A stretch of DNA of 64,000 nt, taken from CAHJXF01 sp038254545. GTDB lineage: Bacteria; Pseudomonadota; Gammaproteobacteria; Burkholderiales; Burkholderiaceae_D. The notes beneath the pieces were generated by a model. That model saw only the letters and a program-made list of their open reading frames with translations, searched no databases and was not told where the DNA came from. The stretch covers positions 95,090 through 159,089 of the forward strand of contig JBBSGB010000003.1 in assembly GCA_038254545.1 (NCBI GenBank), in the 5' to 3' direction. This document shows positions 38,495 through 47,695 of this stretch, one piece after another; position 1 is the stretch's first letter; each line of letters starts with the position of its first letter. A program made the position numbers and the translations under genes.

Positions 38495-41400
38495 ATGATG
38501 CACGGGGTTTCTATTGCGGTGAGGCCATCGCTGCATTTAAATGCGTGGATGGCAGCACAAAAGACGTCATCGAGCAGCACCAAATCATCCGCGGCAAGAT
38601 CGCCCGCCGCGAAAGCACCGTCACCGGCAAGAAAGGCGGTAGCCGTCGGGATGGTCCTGCAGCGCGGGCGACTGCACGCGATGCTCGACGTGCGTCTTCC
38701 CGGAGCCGTGTGGTTGCACGGACCGACCGGCGCGGGCAAGACCGTGCTGTTGCGGTCGTACCTGAACCGGGCCGAACGCCCATCGATCTGGTTGACCGCC
38801 GATGAGCGCCACGCCGATCCTGCCGCGTTGTTCGCGGCCATCACGGCGCTCGCCGAGCCTGCGGGCAATGCGCGCGGGCCCGCACGTCTGCCCACTTTTT
38901 CGCCGGAACACCGCGACGATCCCGCGGCTTTCGCGCGCGGCTACTTCGAGAAGCTCGATGCCAGCCTGCCGCCCGAGCATGCGTTCGTCATCGATGACGT
39001 GCATTGCATCGCGGCCACGACTGCACCGTTGCTGGGTCACGCGATCGACGCATTCGGCGGTCGGCGCACGCTGTGCTACGCGTCGCAACTCATGCCCGAT
39101 GCCGCGCTCGCGGCTCACCTTGCCGGCTCGCGCCTGTGGGTCGTCGGCCACAAGCTGCTCGCGTTCGATCCCGACGAGGCACGCGAACTCGCAGAGCAAT
39201 TGGGCACGGCCACACACGCGCGCGACACGCTCGACACGCTCGTCACCGCCACCGACGGCTGGGCGGCAGGGCTGATGCTTGCCATGCAACTAGGCGCCGC
39301 TGCGGGATCATCGAATGCATCGGCCGACCCGCTCGAGCCGGTGCGCACGCCGCTCGCGTTGTTGATCGCTGGCCAGGTGCTGGGCGGCGTCGCGAAGGAC
39401 GACCTCGTCAAGCTGCGCCTGCTGGCGGAGTTGCCGCAGGTGCCGATGGAGTTGGTGGATATCGCGCCGGATTGGGCGTCGGCTTGCGCGCGTTTGCAGG
39501 GGCTTGCCGAAAGAGGGCTGTTTGTCGAACGGCTTGCTGCCGATCGCGTGCGCGCGGGGAGTGGCAATGGCAGCAGCGCCCCCACGGCGGTGTCGAAGGT
39601 CGCTCGGATCAACAAGGGGTGTTGGCGTTTGCACGATCTATTTCGCAATGCGTTGCGCGAGTCGGGGGTGATTGGTGAGCCTGATGCGTCGGTCGGGCAC
39701 CAGCTGATCGCGCAACTCCTGAAGGCGGATCGGCTGGATCTTGCCTGGCAATTGGCGGCGCGGTTGGGGAGCGAGGCGCTGGACATGCTTGTCGCTTCGC
39801 ATGGGGGTGAAGCGTTGCGAAATTCGCATCTGCTCACGATGAGTCAGTTGGCGGCGCCTTGCGCGAAAGCGAGTGCGCCGCGGACTGCGTTGTGGCAGGC
39901 CAGAGCGTTGTTGGGGAATGACAATCTTGCCGCCCTTGAGGCCTGCGAACGAGCACATGCGGGTTATGAAACGAGTACGGGCAAAGCGTTTGCTGCGGCG
40001 CTTGCACTCTTCATCGTATTCGGCGCGATCGAAAACGCAGGCGCCATGACACCTTGGGTAGAGCGCTTTAAGACGGTCCCCCGTTCGATCCCTGACAACT
40101 CCAGCGATCAGCAAGAGCATGCGATTCGACTCGCCGCCGAGGTCATGCACGATCTGCTCGTCGGCGGTCGCAGCGCGAGCGACGATGACTCTCATTCCAT
40201 CCAGGATCGCCTGTTCAAGGCGGTCGTGATGGAGGTTCTCCCACCAAATGAAACGATACTTGCGGGATCATTGCTGGTTGCAGCAATGAGGCGCTTCAAT
40301 CGCATTTCGAATGTAGAACCTGCGATTGTCAGGATTGAATCCCTCGAGTCGTATCTACTTTCAGCACCACATATCAGAGCCAACTGGAAGATCGAGAACG
40401 GGTACCATTTCGTAAGACTTGGCGCTCTCGATACTGCGCGCATTGCATTCGAAAGCTGCTTGACGGTTGCCGACGAAAATTCTCTTCTGCAACCCAAGAT
40501 TGCGGCCCAGATCGGACTCACCCGGCTCGAACTCAGCATCGGGACTACGGATCGCGCTCGTGTTTATTTGGAAGAACTTGACGCCATTCCACTGGATCGC
40601 CTTGGCAAGCAGCGCGGTTGGATCACTCATCTTCAGGCGCGATTCGCCATGGCGACTGGGAACAGCGTTCGCGCCCTCCAACTACTCGATTCCTCGCAAG
40701 AGGTAATTCGCGAGGCGAAATTCCCAGATAGCGCGATGAACATATTTGAACATGACCGCATCCAAATTTTGTACGCAATGTCGCAATTCGAAGAGAGCGA
40801 ATTAGTCGTTTCCCGCATCGACAAAACATCCACGGTAGCAGACTCGGCGCGAGCGCACGTTGTCGGCGGACTTCTATCCGCGCATCGACTTTGGGACATA
40901 GACCGCACGAAAGCAAGTGCACTGTTGGCTGATTCGATGACGCGTGCGGAGAGACTGAATCCGGCGAACTATCTCCCTCTCTTGCCAGAAATAGCCGCAC
41001 AACTAGCGGCCTATGCTCTTCAAGCAAACGTAGCGACTGAGTTCATAAAGCGTGTAATACGAATTCGACGCCTTCAGGCACCCAACGGCGCACCTGCGGA
41101 GTGGCCGTGGCATATGCGTGTCGAGGTTCTTGGCGGATTTTCTTTAAAACGCGATGGAAACCTGGTCAGCTTCGCGGGAAAAGCTCAACAGAAGCCACTT
41201 GAATTACTGAAGTATCTCGCATGTGAGCGAGGCATGATTGCCGACTTTCATTCCCTCACAGCCGCACTTTGGCCCGACGCCGAAGGCAATGCATCTCGAA
41301 AAAGCCTGGAGGTAACAATCTCACGGCTTCGGAAGCTCTTAGGCGAAGACTCGCTTGTCCTTGTTAAGGAGGGGCGGGTCTCGCTCGATCGAACTCAAGT

Positions 41401-41851
41401 GTCGTCAGACGCGCTCGAACTGGCAGAGGCCTGCATGGAAGCCGAACTTGCGTTGCCCAATCGATGCGATCCGGCAACCGTAGAGAAAATGAGTCGGCGC
41501 ATTTTGAATCTCTTCAAGGGTCTGCCACTTGACAATGAAGGCCCAAGCACTTGGCGTGAAGGAGTTCGGGCGCATTGCCGTACCGCATTCGTACGCGCTG
41601 TGCGGTCTCTGACTTTGTATTGGGAGAGGGTTGCACAGGATGATCGCTCTGTGGCTTTAATCGAAGCGGCGATTGCCAGAGAGCCATTGGCAGAAAGTCT
41701 TTATCAATCATTGATTCGCATTTATATTCGTTCCAATCAGACGGGTGAGGCGATGCGCGTGTATCGTCAATGTCGACAGATGCTGTCCATTTTGATTGGT
41801 GCAAAACCATCGCTTGAAACCGAGCGATTAAAGGACTCGATTCATCTTTAG
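38495..41851 (+). CDS. MalT-like STAND ATPase with C-terminal SARP-type DNA-binding and BTAD domains
   Basis: A 1118-residue regulator. After a Ser/Ala/Lys-rich N terminus comes an NTPase module with Walker A GPTGAGKT (residues 76-83) and Walker B FVIDD (164-168), arranged as in MalT-type STAND proteins. A long helical, TPR-like sensor region spans about 300-860. The C terminus is not LuxR: MRVEVLGGFSLKRDGNLVSF (about residue 873) opens a winged helix of the OmpR/SARP type, followed by a bacterial transcriptional activation domain with repeated helices (AIAREPLAESLYQSLIRIYI). The start is uncertain (38495 or ATG 38549; neither has a ribosome site). GC falls clearly in the 3' half. It is followed closely by a small secreted-protein gene. 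Confidence 0.82.
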   Translation: MMHGVSIAVRPSLHLNAWMAAQKTSSSSTKSSAARSPAAKAPSPARKAVAVGMVLQRGRLHAMLDVRLPGAVWLHGPTGAGKTVLLRSYLNRAERPSIWLTADERHADPAALFAAITALAEPAGNARGPARLPTFSPEHRDDPAAFARGYFEKLDASLPPEHAFVIDDVHCIAATTAPLLGHAIDAFGGRRTLCYASQLMPDAALAAHLAGSRLWVVGHKLLAFDPDEARELAEQLGTATHARDTLDTLVTATDGWAAGLMLAMQLGAAAGSSNASADPLEPVRTPLALLIAGQVLGGVAKDDLVKLRLLAELPQVPMELVDIAPDWASACARLQGLAERGLFVERLAADRVRAGSGNGSSAPTAVSKVARINKGCWRLHDLFRNALRESGVIGEPDASVGHQLIAQLLKADRLDLAWQLAARLGSEALDMLVASHGGEALRNSHLLTMSQLAAPCAKASAPRTALWQARALLGNDNLAALEACERAHAGYETSTGKAFAAALALFIVFGAIENAGAMTPWVERFKTVPRSIPDNSSDQQEHAIRLAAEVMHDLLVGGRSASDDDSHSIQDRLFKAVVMEVLPPNETILAGSLLVAAMRRFNRISNVEPAIVRIESLESYLLSAPHIRANWKIENGYHFVRLGALDTARIAFESCLTVADENSLLQPKIAAQIGLTRLELSIGTTDRARVYLEELDAIPLDRLGKQRGWITHLQARFAMATGNSVRALQLLDSSQEVIREAKFPDSAMNIFEHDRIQILYAMSQFEESELVVSRIDKTSTVADSARAHVVGGLLSAHRLWDIDRTKASALLADSMTRAERLNPANYLPLLPEIAAQLAAYALQANVATEFIKRVIRIRRLQAPNGAPAEWPWHMRVEVLGGFSLKRDGNLVSFAGKAQQKPLELLKYLACERGMIADFHSLTAALWPDAEGNASRKSLEVTISRLRKLLGEDSLVLVKEGRVSLDRTQVSSDALELAEACMEAELALPNRCDPATVEKMSRRILNLFKGLPLDNEGPSTWREGVRAHCRTAFVRAVRSLTLYWERVAQDDRSVALIEAAIAREPLAESLYQSLIRIYIRSNQTGEAMRVYRQCRQMLSILIGAKPSLETERLKDSIHL

Positions 41852-41862
41852 GGAGCTTGGAA

Positions 41863-42456
41863 ATGATTAAGAAGATATGGCTGACGGTCGCATCTTGTCT
41901 GTTGATGTGGTTTTCGTGTTCGGCAGGGGCGCGCGTCCTTTGTGATCCGCCACTACAAGCGGATTGCATCATGCCGCAATGGGGGCAAATAGAACCCGAT
42001 AGCGAAGCGTTGAATTCCGACGGACAACCTACGCTAACTGAGAATCGTTCGGCGACGACGAACGCTTCGTCTTTGGCGAGAAGCCCGATTACAAGTGCTG
42101 CGCACATTCGTCTCGCGCAGATGAGTACCTCGATGAAAACTCCGCACCCTCCAGAATTGTTCATTGGCAGCGGAAAGCGATTTGAGGGCGAAACGCGAAC
42201 ACTGGTGCGAGCGATCGAGCGCGCGACTTTTGATGCGTCTGGTAACTTGAAGTCGGGCCGGCGGATGATTAGCGCGGCAGCCGAAGCCTTGCGAGTACCG
42301 TCGAAGAACAACCAACTCAATTTGTATATCAAGACCCCGACAACATTAAGCGGCAAGGCGAGAGAAGTCTTGATGACGAAAGTTCATTCCATCAACGAGA
42401 TCATCGAGCATGCGGTGTCAGGTAGCTCATATCCGAAGAAACAACCAAACAGCTGA
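41863..42456 (+). CDS. Hypothetical secreted protein (197 residues)
   Basis: ATG 41863 is preceded by GGAG at a good distance and lies 11 bases after the regulator's stop. Residues 1-24 form a signal peptide (MIKKIWLTVASCLLMWFSCS, cleavage near SAG-AR). The mature part has a Cys pair near its start (VLCDPPLQADCIM), a disordered middle rich in Ser/Thr/Asn and a basic helical C terminus (LMTKVHSINEIIEHAVSG). No family is recognised. Base composition is as AT-rich as the end of the regulator gene, and both probably arrived together. Confidence 0.65.
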   Translation: MIKKIWLTVASCLLMWFSCSAGARVLCDPPLQADCIMPQWGQIEPDSEALNSDGQPTLTENRSATTNASSLARSPITSAAHIRLAQMSTSMKTPHPPELFIGSGKRFEGETRTLVRAIERATFDASGNLKSGRRMISAAAEALRVPSKNNQLNLYIKTPTTLSGKAREVLMTKVHSINEIIEHAVSGSSYPKKQPNS

Positions 42457-42472
42457 TATGTGATTCTGCGAG

Positions 42473-42497
42473 AACGCCGGCTTTTCCGGCGTTTTTG
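42473..42497 (+). terminator. Intrinsic terminator after the secreted-protein gene
   Basis: AACGCCGG and CCGGCGTT pair perfectly around a CTTTT loop (42473-42493) and are followed by TTTGTTCTT. It closes the regulator/secreted-protein unit and faces the convergent tag gene. Confidence 0.85.
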
Positions 42498-42500
42498 TTC

Positions 42501-43136
42501 TTATGAACAGTGGCCAACTTCAGCCTTGCGCACCTCGCGATCCCCATGCCGAAAACAAGTCGTCAAATGATCATCAACCATCCCGATCGCCTGCAGGTAC
42601 GAATAGACGATCGTCGAGCCGACGAACTTGAAGCCGCGTTGCGCGAGGTCGTGCGAAAGCGCATCCGAGAGTTCCGTGCGGGCAGGCACCTCGGCAGAGG
42701 TAGCCCACATGTTGACGATCGGTACACCGCCGACCCAACTCCACAGATACGGCCCGAGCCCGCCGAATTCCTCCCGCAGACGAAGCACGGTCTGGGCGTT
42801 GTTGATCGTCGCCGTAATCTTCAGCCGGTTGCGAACGATGCCGGCGTCGCCGAGTAGCCGCTCGACATCGCGCTCGCCATAGCGCGCGATGCGATCGGGA
42901 TCCCAGCCCTCGAAGGCTGCGCGGTAGTTCTCGCGCTTGTTGAGGATCGTCTCCCACGACAACCCCGCCTGTGCACCTTCGAGGTTGAGCATTTCGAATA
43001 TCTGCGTCTCGTCGGCGCAGGGCACGCCCCATTCGTGGTCGTGATAAGCGAGGTAGAGCGGGTTGGAAAGCCGCGCCCACGCGCAGCGCGAAGGCGACGA
43101 CGCATCGCTCGTCATCAACGTATCGCTCGTGTTCAT
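42501..43136 (-). CDS. tag: DNA-3-methyladenine glycosylase I
   Basis: A 211-residue repair enzyme that excises 3-methyladenine. Typical blocks are RCAWARLSNPLYLAYHDHEW with the zinc-binding Cys and His, ETQIFEMLNLEGAQAGLSWE containing the catalytic-pocket Glu and Trp, and NKRENYRAAFEGWDPDRIA. A C-terminal zinc-ligand segment, DDHLTTCFRH, is also present. The start is ATG 43136, overlapping the TAXI gene stop (ATGA); an in-frame extension upstream is not conserved. Confidence 0.93.
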   Translation of the reverse strand: MNTSDTLMTSDASSPSRCAWARLSNPLYLAYHDHEWGVPCADETQIFEMLNLEGAQAGLSWETILNKRENYRAAFEGWDPDRIARYGERDVERLLGDAGIVRNRLKITATINNAQTVLRLREEFGGLGPYLWSWVGGVPIVNMWATSAEVPARTELSDALSHDLAQRGFKFVGSTIVYSYLQAIGMVDDHLTTCFRHGDREVRKAEVGHCS

Positions 43137-44680
43137 ATCGCAGTCGCGAGCGCTTCGCTCGGCGCAGCCGGAGGCATCGATCCCGCAGGATTGAAGCTCG
43201 CGTCGCCGAGCACTTTCGCGCGAACGCGATCGATGTGCAGCTTCAACGTGTAGAGCTCGTCGGCATAGGAGAGCGGCACGACGAGGTGGTTGACCTTCGT
43301 CTCGATGTCGGCAAGGCGCGCGAGCCGTTTCGCGTGCCTTGCGCTTTGCGCGATCGGATCGCGGGCGGGAATTGCATTCTTGTCGGTCGTCGAAGATGGC
43401 GCGGTTGCATCGACTGCGACATTCGCAACCGTGGCGGCATCGACATCGCTCTCGACCTCGCGCAATTGTCCGTACCAGCGATAGACGCGCGAGCGAACGC
43501 GCCAGGTGTACAGCGGCGGCAATATCCGCGACAGCGGGATCAGCAGCGCGATCACCGGAAGGATGATGACCCACATGCGGTCGATCACGTTGGCCAGCCA
43601 GAAGGGTAGATATCTTTCCAGAAACGGAGTGCCCGATTTGTAGTACCGCTCGGCAACCGGAGAAACCGGGATCTCGGTGTATTGATCGTTGGGAAATTCG
43701 CCCGCGCGACGGAACCATCCGGCGCCGCCATGCACTTCGGTGGCGGCTTGCATCAACAACTCGATGATCGCCGGATGTGTCTTGGCCTTCGTGACCAGCG
43801 TCGCGGTTGGCGCGATCAGGTGGACGTCCTCGTGCGGAATATCTCTCTCCAGCGCGACGATGCCGCGCGGAAGTACGACGTGGGTGAGGAACGGAAAGCG
43901 CCGCGAATACGCTTCGGCTTGATCGAAGTTGAACAGCTTGATCCCGGGTGTCTGCAGCAGCATCTGGACCAGCGGCGTCTCGGGTGCACTCACGAACATC
44001 ACGGCGTCGAGCGACCCATCGAGTAGTTTCATCACTGCGGGCGTGTCTTCGAGATTCGACAACGCAAGTTCGTTCGCTTCGACGCGATTGGCGGCGAGCA
44101 ATTGACGTGCGAGTCGAGGACCCCCGCTGCCTTTCGGTCCGACGTTCAGCGACAGGCCGCGCATTTCGCCGAGCTGCGTCATCGCCGTTATCGCTGGCGC
44201 GATCGTCTTTCGGGTCTTCGCAGCGTTCGCCGCAGAGCTGGCTTCCTCATCGGGTCGCGGCTTGACCTTCGTCAGCGCAGCCTCGCGATAGAAAATCCAC
44301 ACAGGTTCCACGAACAGGCTGCCCAACGACACCAGGCCGTCGCGCTCGGCGGCTTCGTCGTTGGTCGTGCCGCTCTGGATGAAGGCAACGTCGGCGTCGG
44401 CCGCATTCCCCGTGAGCCTGCGCAGGTTGTGCATCGACCCTTCCGACGGCCGCATCACGACCTCGATGTGATGGCGCGCGAGTATGGCCTTGTACTTCTG
44501 GGCGAAATCCGCGTAGGCGCTGTTGTCGACGCCGGTCGCGATGGAAACCGTGCGTGGCGGCGTGGGATCGATGGCGACGTAGGCGACCCACACCAGGAGA
44601 CACACGAGGACCAGGATCGGGCCATAGGTGGTCAGCAGGTCGCGAACCGATACGAGGGAGAAGCGCAGCAGGCGAGGCAT
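43133..44680 (-). CDS. TAXI-family solute-binding protein with two membrane anchors
   Basis: A 515-residue protein from ATG 44680 (MPRLLRFSLVSVRDLLTTYG). One transmembrane helix near the N terminus (GPILVLVCLLVWVAYVAI) replaces a cleavable signal. The TAXI domain follows (VSIATGVDNSAYADFAQKYK; RLTGNAADADVAFIQSGTT; SLNVGPKGSGGPRLARQLL). A second helix (WVIILPVIALLIPLSRIL) leads to a cytoplasmic coiled-coil-like tail. TAXI proteins usually feed TRAP transporters, but no TRAP permease is nearby and the double anchoring suggests a sensor or assembly role instead. It is co-transcribed with tag. Confidence 0.85.
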   Translation of the reverse strand: MPRLLRFSLVSVRDLLTTYGPILVLVCLLVWVAYVAIDPTPPRTVSIATGVDNSAYADFAQKYKAILARHHIEVVMRPSEGSMHNLRRLTGNAADADVAFIQSGTTNDEAAERDGLVSLGSLFVEPVWIFYREAALTKVKPRPDEEASSAANAAKTRKTIAPAITAMTQLGEMRGLSLNVGPKGSGGPRLARQLLAANRVEANELALSNLEDTPAVMKLLDGSLDAVMFVSAPETPLVQMLLQTPGIKLFNFDQAEAYSRRFPFLTHVVLPRGIVALERDIPHEDVHLIAPTATLVTKAKTHPAIIELLMQAATEVHGGAGWFRRAGEFPNDQYTEIPVSPVAERYYKSGTPFLERYLPFWLANVIDRMWVIILPVIALLIPLSRILPPLYTWRVRSRVYRWYGQLREVESDVDAATVANVAVDATAPSSTTDKNAIPARDPIAQSARHAKRLARLADIETKVNHLVVPLSYADELYTLKLHIDRVRAKVLGDASFNPAGSMPPAAPSEALATAI

Positions 44681-44705
44681 GGGATGGATGGGCGCGCCGG
44701 CGCCG

Positions 44706-45500
44706 CTACTCGCGAGGTGTCTCGCCGGTCGGCGTGTGGGAAATGCGCGCAACTTCTTCCTCGACGGCGCGGCGGACCACGTCGCGCATCGCATCGGCGA
44801 GTTGCTCACGCAGATTGGCGTGAAGATTCGCCAGCGCCGCTTCGACCTCGGCCCTCAGCGTCTGCGCAATGCGCGCGTCGAACTCGGTATCGATGCGCGC
44901 CGAAAGGTCGTTCAACACGGATTCGCGTACGCGCATCGCGAATGCATCGTGATCGATAACCGCCGAAGCGGGTACATCGACGCGCTCTTCGGTCGGTGTG
45001 ACCTCAGGCTCGACCGCCGCAGCCGCCTCCTGCAACGCGCGGTCAGCAAGCTTCGCGTCTTCTGCATCGTTGGCGGCATCGCGCTTTTCGTGACCGGTCT
45101 CTGCGGCGCCGTCCGACACATCGTGAGTCGCACCCTGAACGAATGGCGCTGGTGCTGACGCTGGCAGATCGACCGGCGCGATGAACGGCACGATCAACGA
45201 CTGCGCCGTCGAGGCTTCCATCGCTTGAGCCAACGGTTCAGCGGAGCGCTCCGCTGGTTCGACCTTCGCCGTCGTCAAGGGGACATAGGGCTCGAGTCCC
45301 TCATGCGGCTCGTTGCCGATCACGAGCTGATCGGTCAACAGGATTTCGTCGAGCGGCGATTCGGTCGCGCCATTGGCCGCGCGATCGCCAGGGGCCTGGC
45401 CTGGCTCGGCAATCGACAACGCGTCCGCGCGGATGCCGCCGATGCGCAGCACCTGCGTGAGCACGGGCAGGTCGTCGTCTTCGTCGCCGGCGTCGTTCAT
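44706..45500 (-). CDS. DUF2486-like acidic protein
   Basis: A 264-residue acidic protein of low complexity: an N terminus DLPVLTQVLRIGG, a long Ala/Glu/Pro-rich middle, and a helical C terminus that looks like a coiled coil (ARIDTEFDARIAQTLRAEVE; LREQLADAMRDVVRRAVEEE). Proteins like this (DUF2486) sit next to holC in Burkholderiales. The start overlaps the holC stop by 4 bases. Function unknown; no membrane segment or catalytic motif is visible. Confidence 0.7.
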   Translation of the reverse strand: MNDAGDEDDDLPVLTQVLRIGGIRADALSIAEPGQAPGDRAANGATESPLDEILLTDQLVIGNEPHEGLEPYVPLTTAKVEPAERSAEPLAQAMEASTAQSLIVPFIAPVDLPASAPAPFVQGATHDVSDGAAETGHEKRDAANDAEDAKLADRALQEAAAAVEPEVTPTEERVDVPASAVIDHDAFAMRVRESVLNDLSARIDTEFDARIAQTLRAEVEAALANLHANLREQLADAMRDVVRRAVEEEVARISHTPTGETPRE

Positions 45501-45931
45501 GCCGCTGACGCCGCGAAGTCGTGGCGGGTGAGGGGGTAGCCGCGGTCCTTGTAGAACTTCCAGCGTACGCGGCCCGCTTCGAGATCGGCGTCATCGGCCT
45601 CGACGACTTCGATCATGCGATCGAAGCGGCTGAAGAACTCGGGTTGCTGTCGATCGAGATTGACCAGCACCTCATGATGCGTGCACGCGTCGGCGTCGGC
45701 GGAACCCGCAAGCAGGATAGGCGTCACGTTCGCGAGCGCGTCGCGCGCATGGCAATGCGGAATGAAGGCCAGCGCCGAGAACGTCCAGAGCTCACGATCG
45801 AAACGCTCGAGCAATGCCGGGTCGTTCGCGTAGAACACCATGCGGCTTCCGGACGCAAAGCCCTTGCGCGCAAGCCGGCATGCATAGGCCAGCTTGGCCG
45901 GTGCGTTGACGTGGAAATCGATCTGAGTCAC
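45497..45931 (-). CDS. holC: DNA polymerase III subunit chi
   Basis: A 144-residue protein starting MTQIDFHVNAPAKLAYACRL. The chi fold is recognisable by ARKGFASGSRMVFYANDPAL, LWTFSALAFIPHCHA and the end RVRWKFYKDRGYPLTRHDF. Chi links the clamp loader to single-stranded DNA-binding protein. Downstream of pepA (120-base gap) and overlapping the DUF2486 gene, the usual betaproteobacterial order. Confidence 0.92.
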   Translation of the reverse strand: MTQIDFHVNAPAKLAYACRLARKGFASGSRMVFYANDPALLERFDRELWTFSALAFIPHCHARDALANVTPILLAGSADADACTHHEVLVNLDRQQPEFFSRFDRMIEVVEADDADLEAGRVRWKFYKDRGYPLTRHDFAASAA

Positions 45932-46051
45932 GCGGCGATGATAGCGGGTCGTGTCCGAGCAGCGATGCCTACGCGTCGTCGCCCCGACGGAAGCCGAGGC
46001 CCAAGAGCGTGTCCATCTGTGACGACGTTGTTTTGCGATCGACTCGACGAC

Positions 46052-47545
46052 TCAGGCCGCGCGAGCCTTCAAGAACGCCGCGAGCAATGGCACCGGACGT
46101 CCGGTCGCCCCCTTCGCCGGCCCGCTCTTCCACGCGGTGCCCGCGATGTCCAGATGCGCCCACTTGTAGCTCTTGGCGTAACGCGAAAGGAAACACGCAG
46201 CCGTGATGCTGCCGCCGGGCCGCCCACCGATGTTGGCCATGTCGGCGAAGTTTGACTTCAGCGACTCCTGGTAGTCGTCGTCGAGCGGCATGTGCCATGC
46301 GGGATCGTTGGCGGTCTTCGACGCGGCGACCAGCTCATCGGCCAGGCCGTTGTCATTCGAGAACAGGCCCGAGTTGACGTGGCCCAGCGCGATCACGCAC
46401 GCACCGGTCAGGGTCGCGATATCGATCACGGCTGCGGGCTTGAAGCGCTCGCTGTAGGTCAACGCGTCGCACAGGATCAAACGGCCTTCGGCATCGGTGT
46501 TGAGGATCTCGATGGTCTGGCCCGACATGCTGGTGACGATGTCGCCCGGCTTGACCGCGTCGCCGGCCGGCATGTTCTCGCACGTGGGGATGACGCCGAT
46601 CACGTTGAGCTTCAGCCCCATCTCGGCGATCGCGCGAATCGTGCCCAGTACCGAGCCCGCGCCGCACATGTCGTATTTCATTTCGTCCATCGCCTCGCCC
46701 GGCTTCAGCGAAATGCCGCCGCTGTCGAAGGTGATGCCCTTGCCCACCAGCACCACCGGCGCGTCCTTGGCCTTGCCGCCGGAGTAGGTGAGCACGATCA
46801 GCTTGGGCGGTTCGATCGATCCCCTGGCGACCGACAGCAGCGAGCCCATCTTGAGCGCTTCCATCTGCTTTCTCTCGAGGACTTCGACCTTCAGGTCCCA
46901 GTCCTTTGCCATCTTCTTCGCGGTGTCGGCCAGATAGCTCGGCGTGCAGATGTTGGGCGGCAGGTTGCCGAGCGTCTTGGTCAGCTCGCAGCCGTTGGCA
47001 AGCGCGACGCCTTCGGCTACCGCGATCTTGATCGATGACGCAGCGGACCCGTCAGTCTTGTTCGTGTCAGGGATGATGATCTTCGTCAGCGAGCCGGCGT
47101 CTTCCTTCTCGCTCTTCAAGCCGTCGCTGCGAAACAGCGCTTCGCGCGCCGCGAGGATCAACGTCTTTATGTTGTCTACGGCGCTCGCATTCGCGATAGG
47201 CACCTCGGCCAACGTGAACAGCGCATTTCCCGCGCCGGTCGAGTCGAGCGCCTTGACCGCAGCGCGTACCGCTTCGGCCAGGCCCTTGGGTTTCAAGTCG
47301 TCGTGCTTGCCCAGACCCACCACCAGCACGCGCTCGGCGGCAATTCCTTGCACACTGCTCAACATCAGCGTGCCGCCGCGTTTGGCGGGCAGGTCGCCGC
47401 TCTTGCCGGCGCGCGTGAGCGCGCCATTGGTGGCCGCATCGATCAAACTTGCCGCAGGCGTGAGCTTCTTGTCAGCATAGACGCCGACGACGACACAGCC
47501 GCTCTTGATGCGGTCCGGCGTACCGGCTTTCGTGCTAAATTCCAT
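46052..47545 (-). CDS. pepA: Leucyl aminopeptidase (cytosol aminopeptidase)
   Basis: A 497-residue M17 metallopeptidase that removes N-terminal residues from peptides; in E. coli PepA also acts as a DNA-binding accessory protein. The catalytic half has VGKGITFDSGGISLKPG with the metal-binding Lys and Asp, and the family signature NTDAEGRLILCDAL. The N-terminal macro-like domain is KAGTPDRIKSGCVVVGVYAD onward. Length is normal. It is divergent from lptF, a conserved arrangement. Confidence 0.96.
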   Translation of the reverse strand: MEFSTKAGTPDRIKSGCVVVGVYADKKLTPAASLIDAATNGALTRAGKSGDLPAKRGGTLMLSSVQGIAAERVLVVGLGKHDDLKPKGLAEAVRAAVKALDSTGAGNALFTLAEVPIANASAVDNIKTLILAAREALFRSDGLKSEKEDAGSLTKIIIPDTNKTDGSAASSIKIAVAEGVALANGCELTKTLGNLPPNICTPSYLADTAKKMAKDWDLKVEVLERKQMEALKMGSLLSVARGSIEPPKLIVLTYSGGKAKDAPVVLVGKGITFDSGGISLKPGEAMDEMKYDMCGAGSVLGTIRAIAEMGLKLNVIGVIPTCENMPAGDAVKPGDIVTSMSGQTIEILNTDAEGRLILCDALTYSERFKPAAVIDIATLTGACVIALGHVNSGLFSNDNGLADELVAASKTANDPAWHMPLDDDYQESLKSNFADMANIGGRPGGSITAACFLSRYAKSYKWAHLDIAGTAWKSGPAKGATGRPVPLLAAFLKARAA

Positions 47546-47695
47546 GCGCGTTTCCTGTCTTGTTGGTGTGAACAGAGCCCGCGATTATCTGGTTGCAGGC
47601 AGCGTTAGTCAAAGAGACCTGCCGGGAACGCTTCCTCTTCGCATGCGGCGTTCGCCCAAGCCGCTCGCATCTTCGTCCGGCGCGGCCTTCATCCG

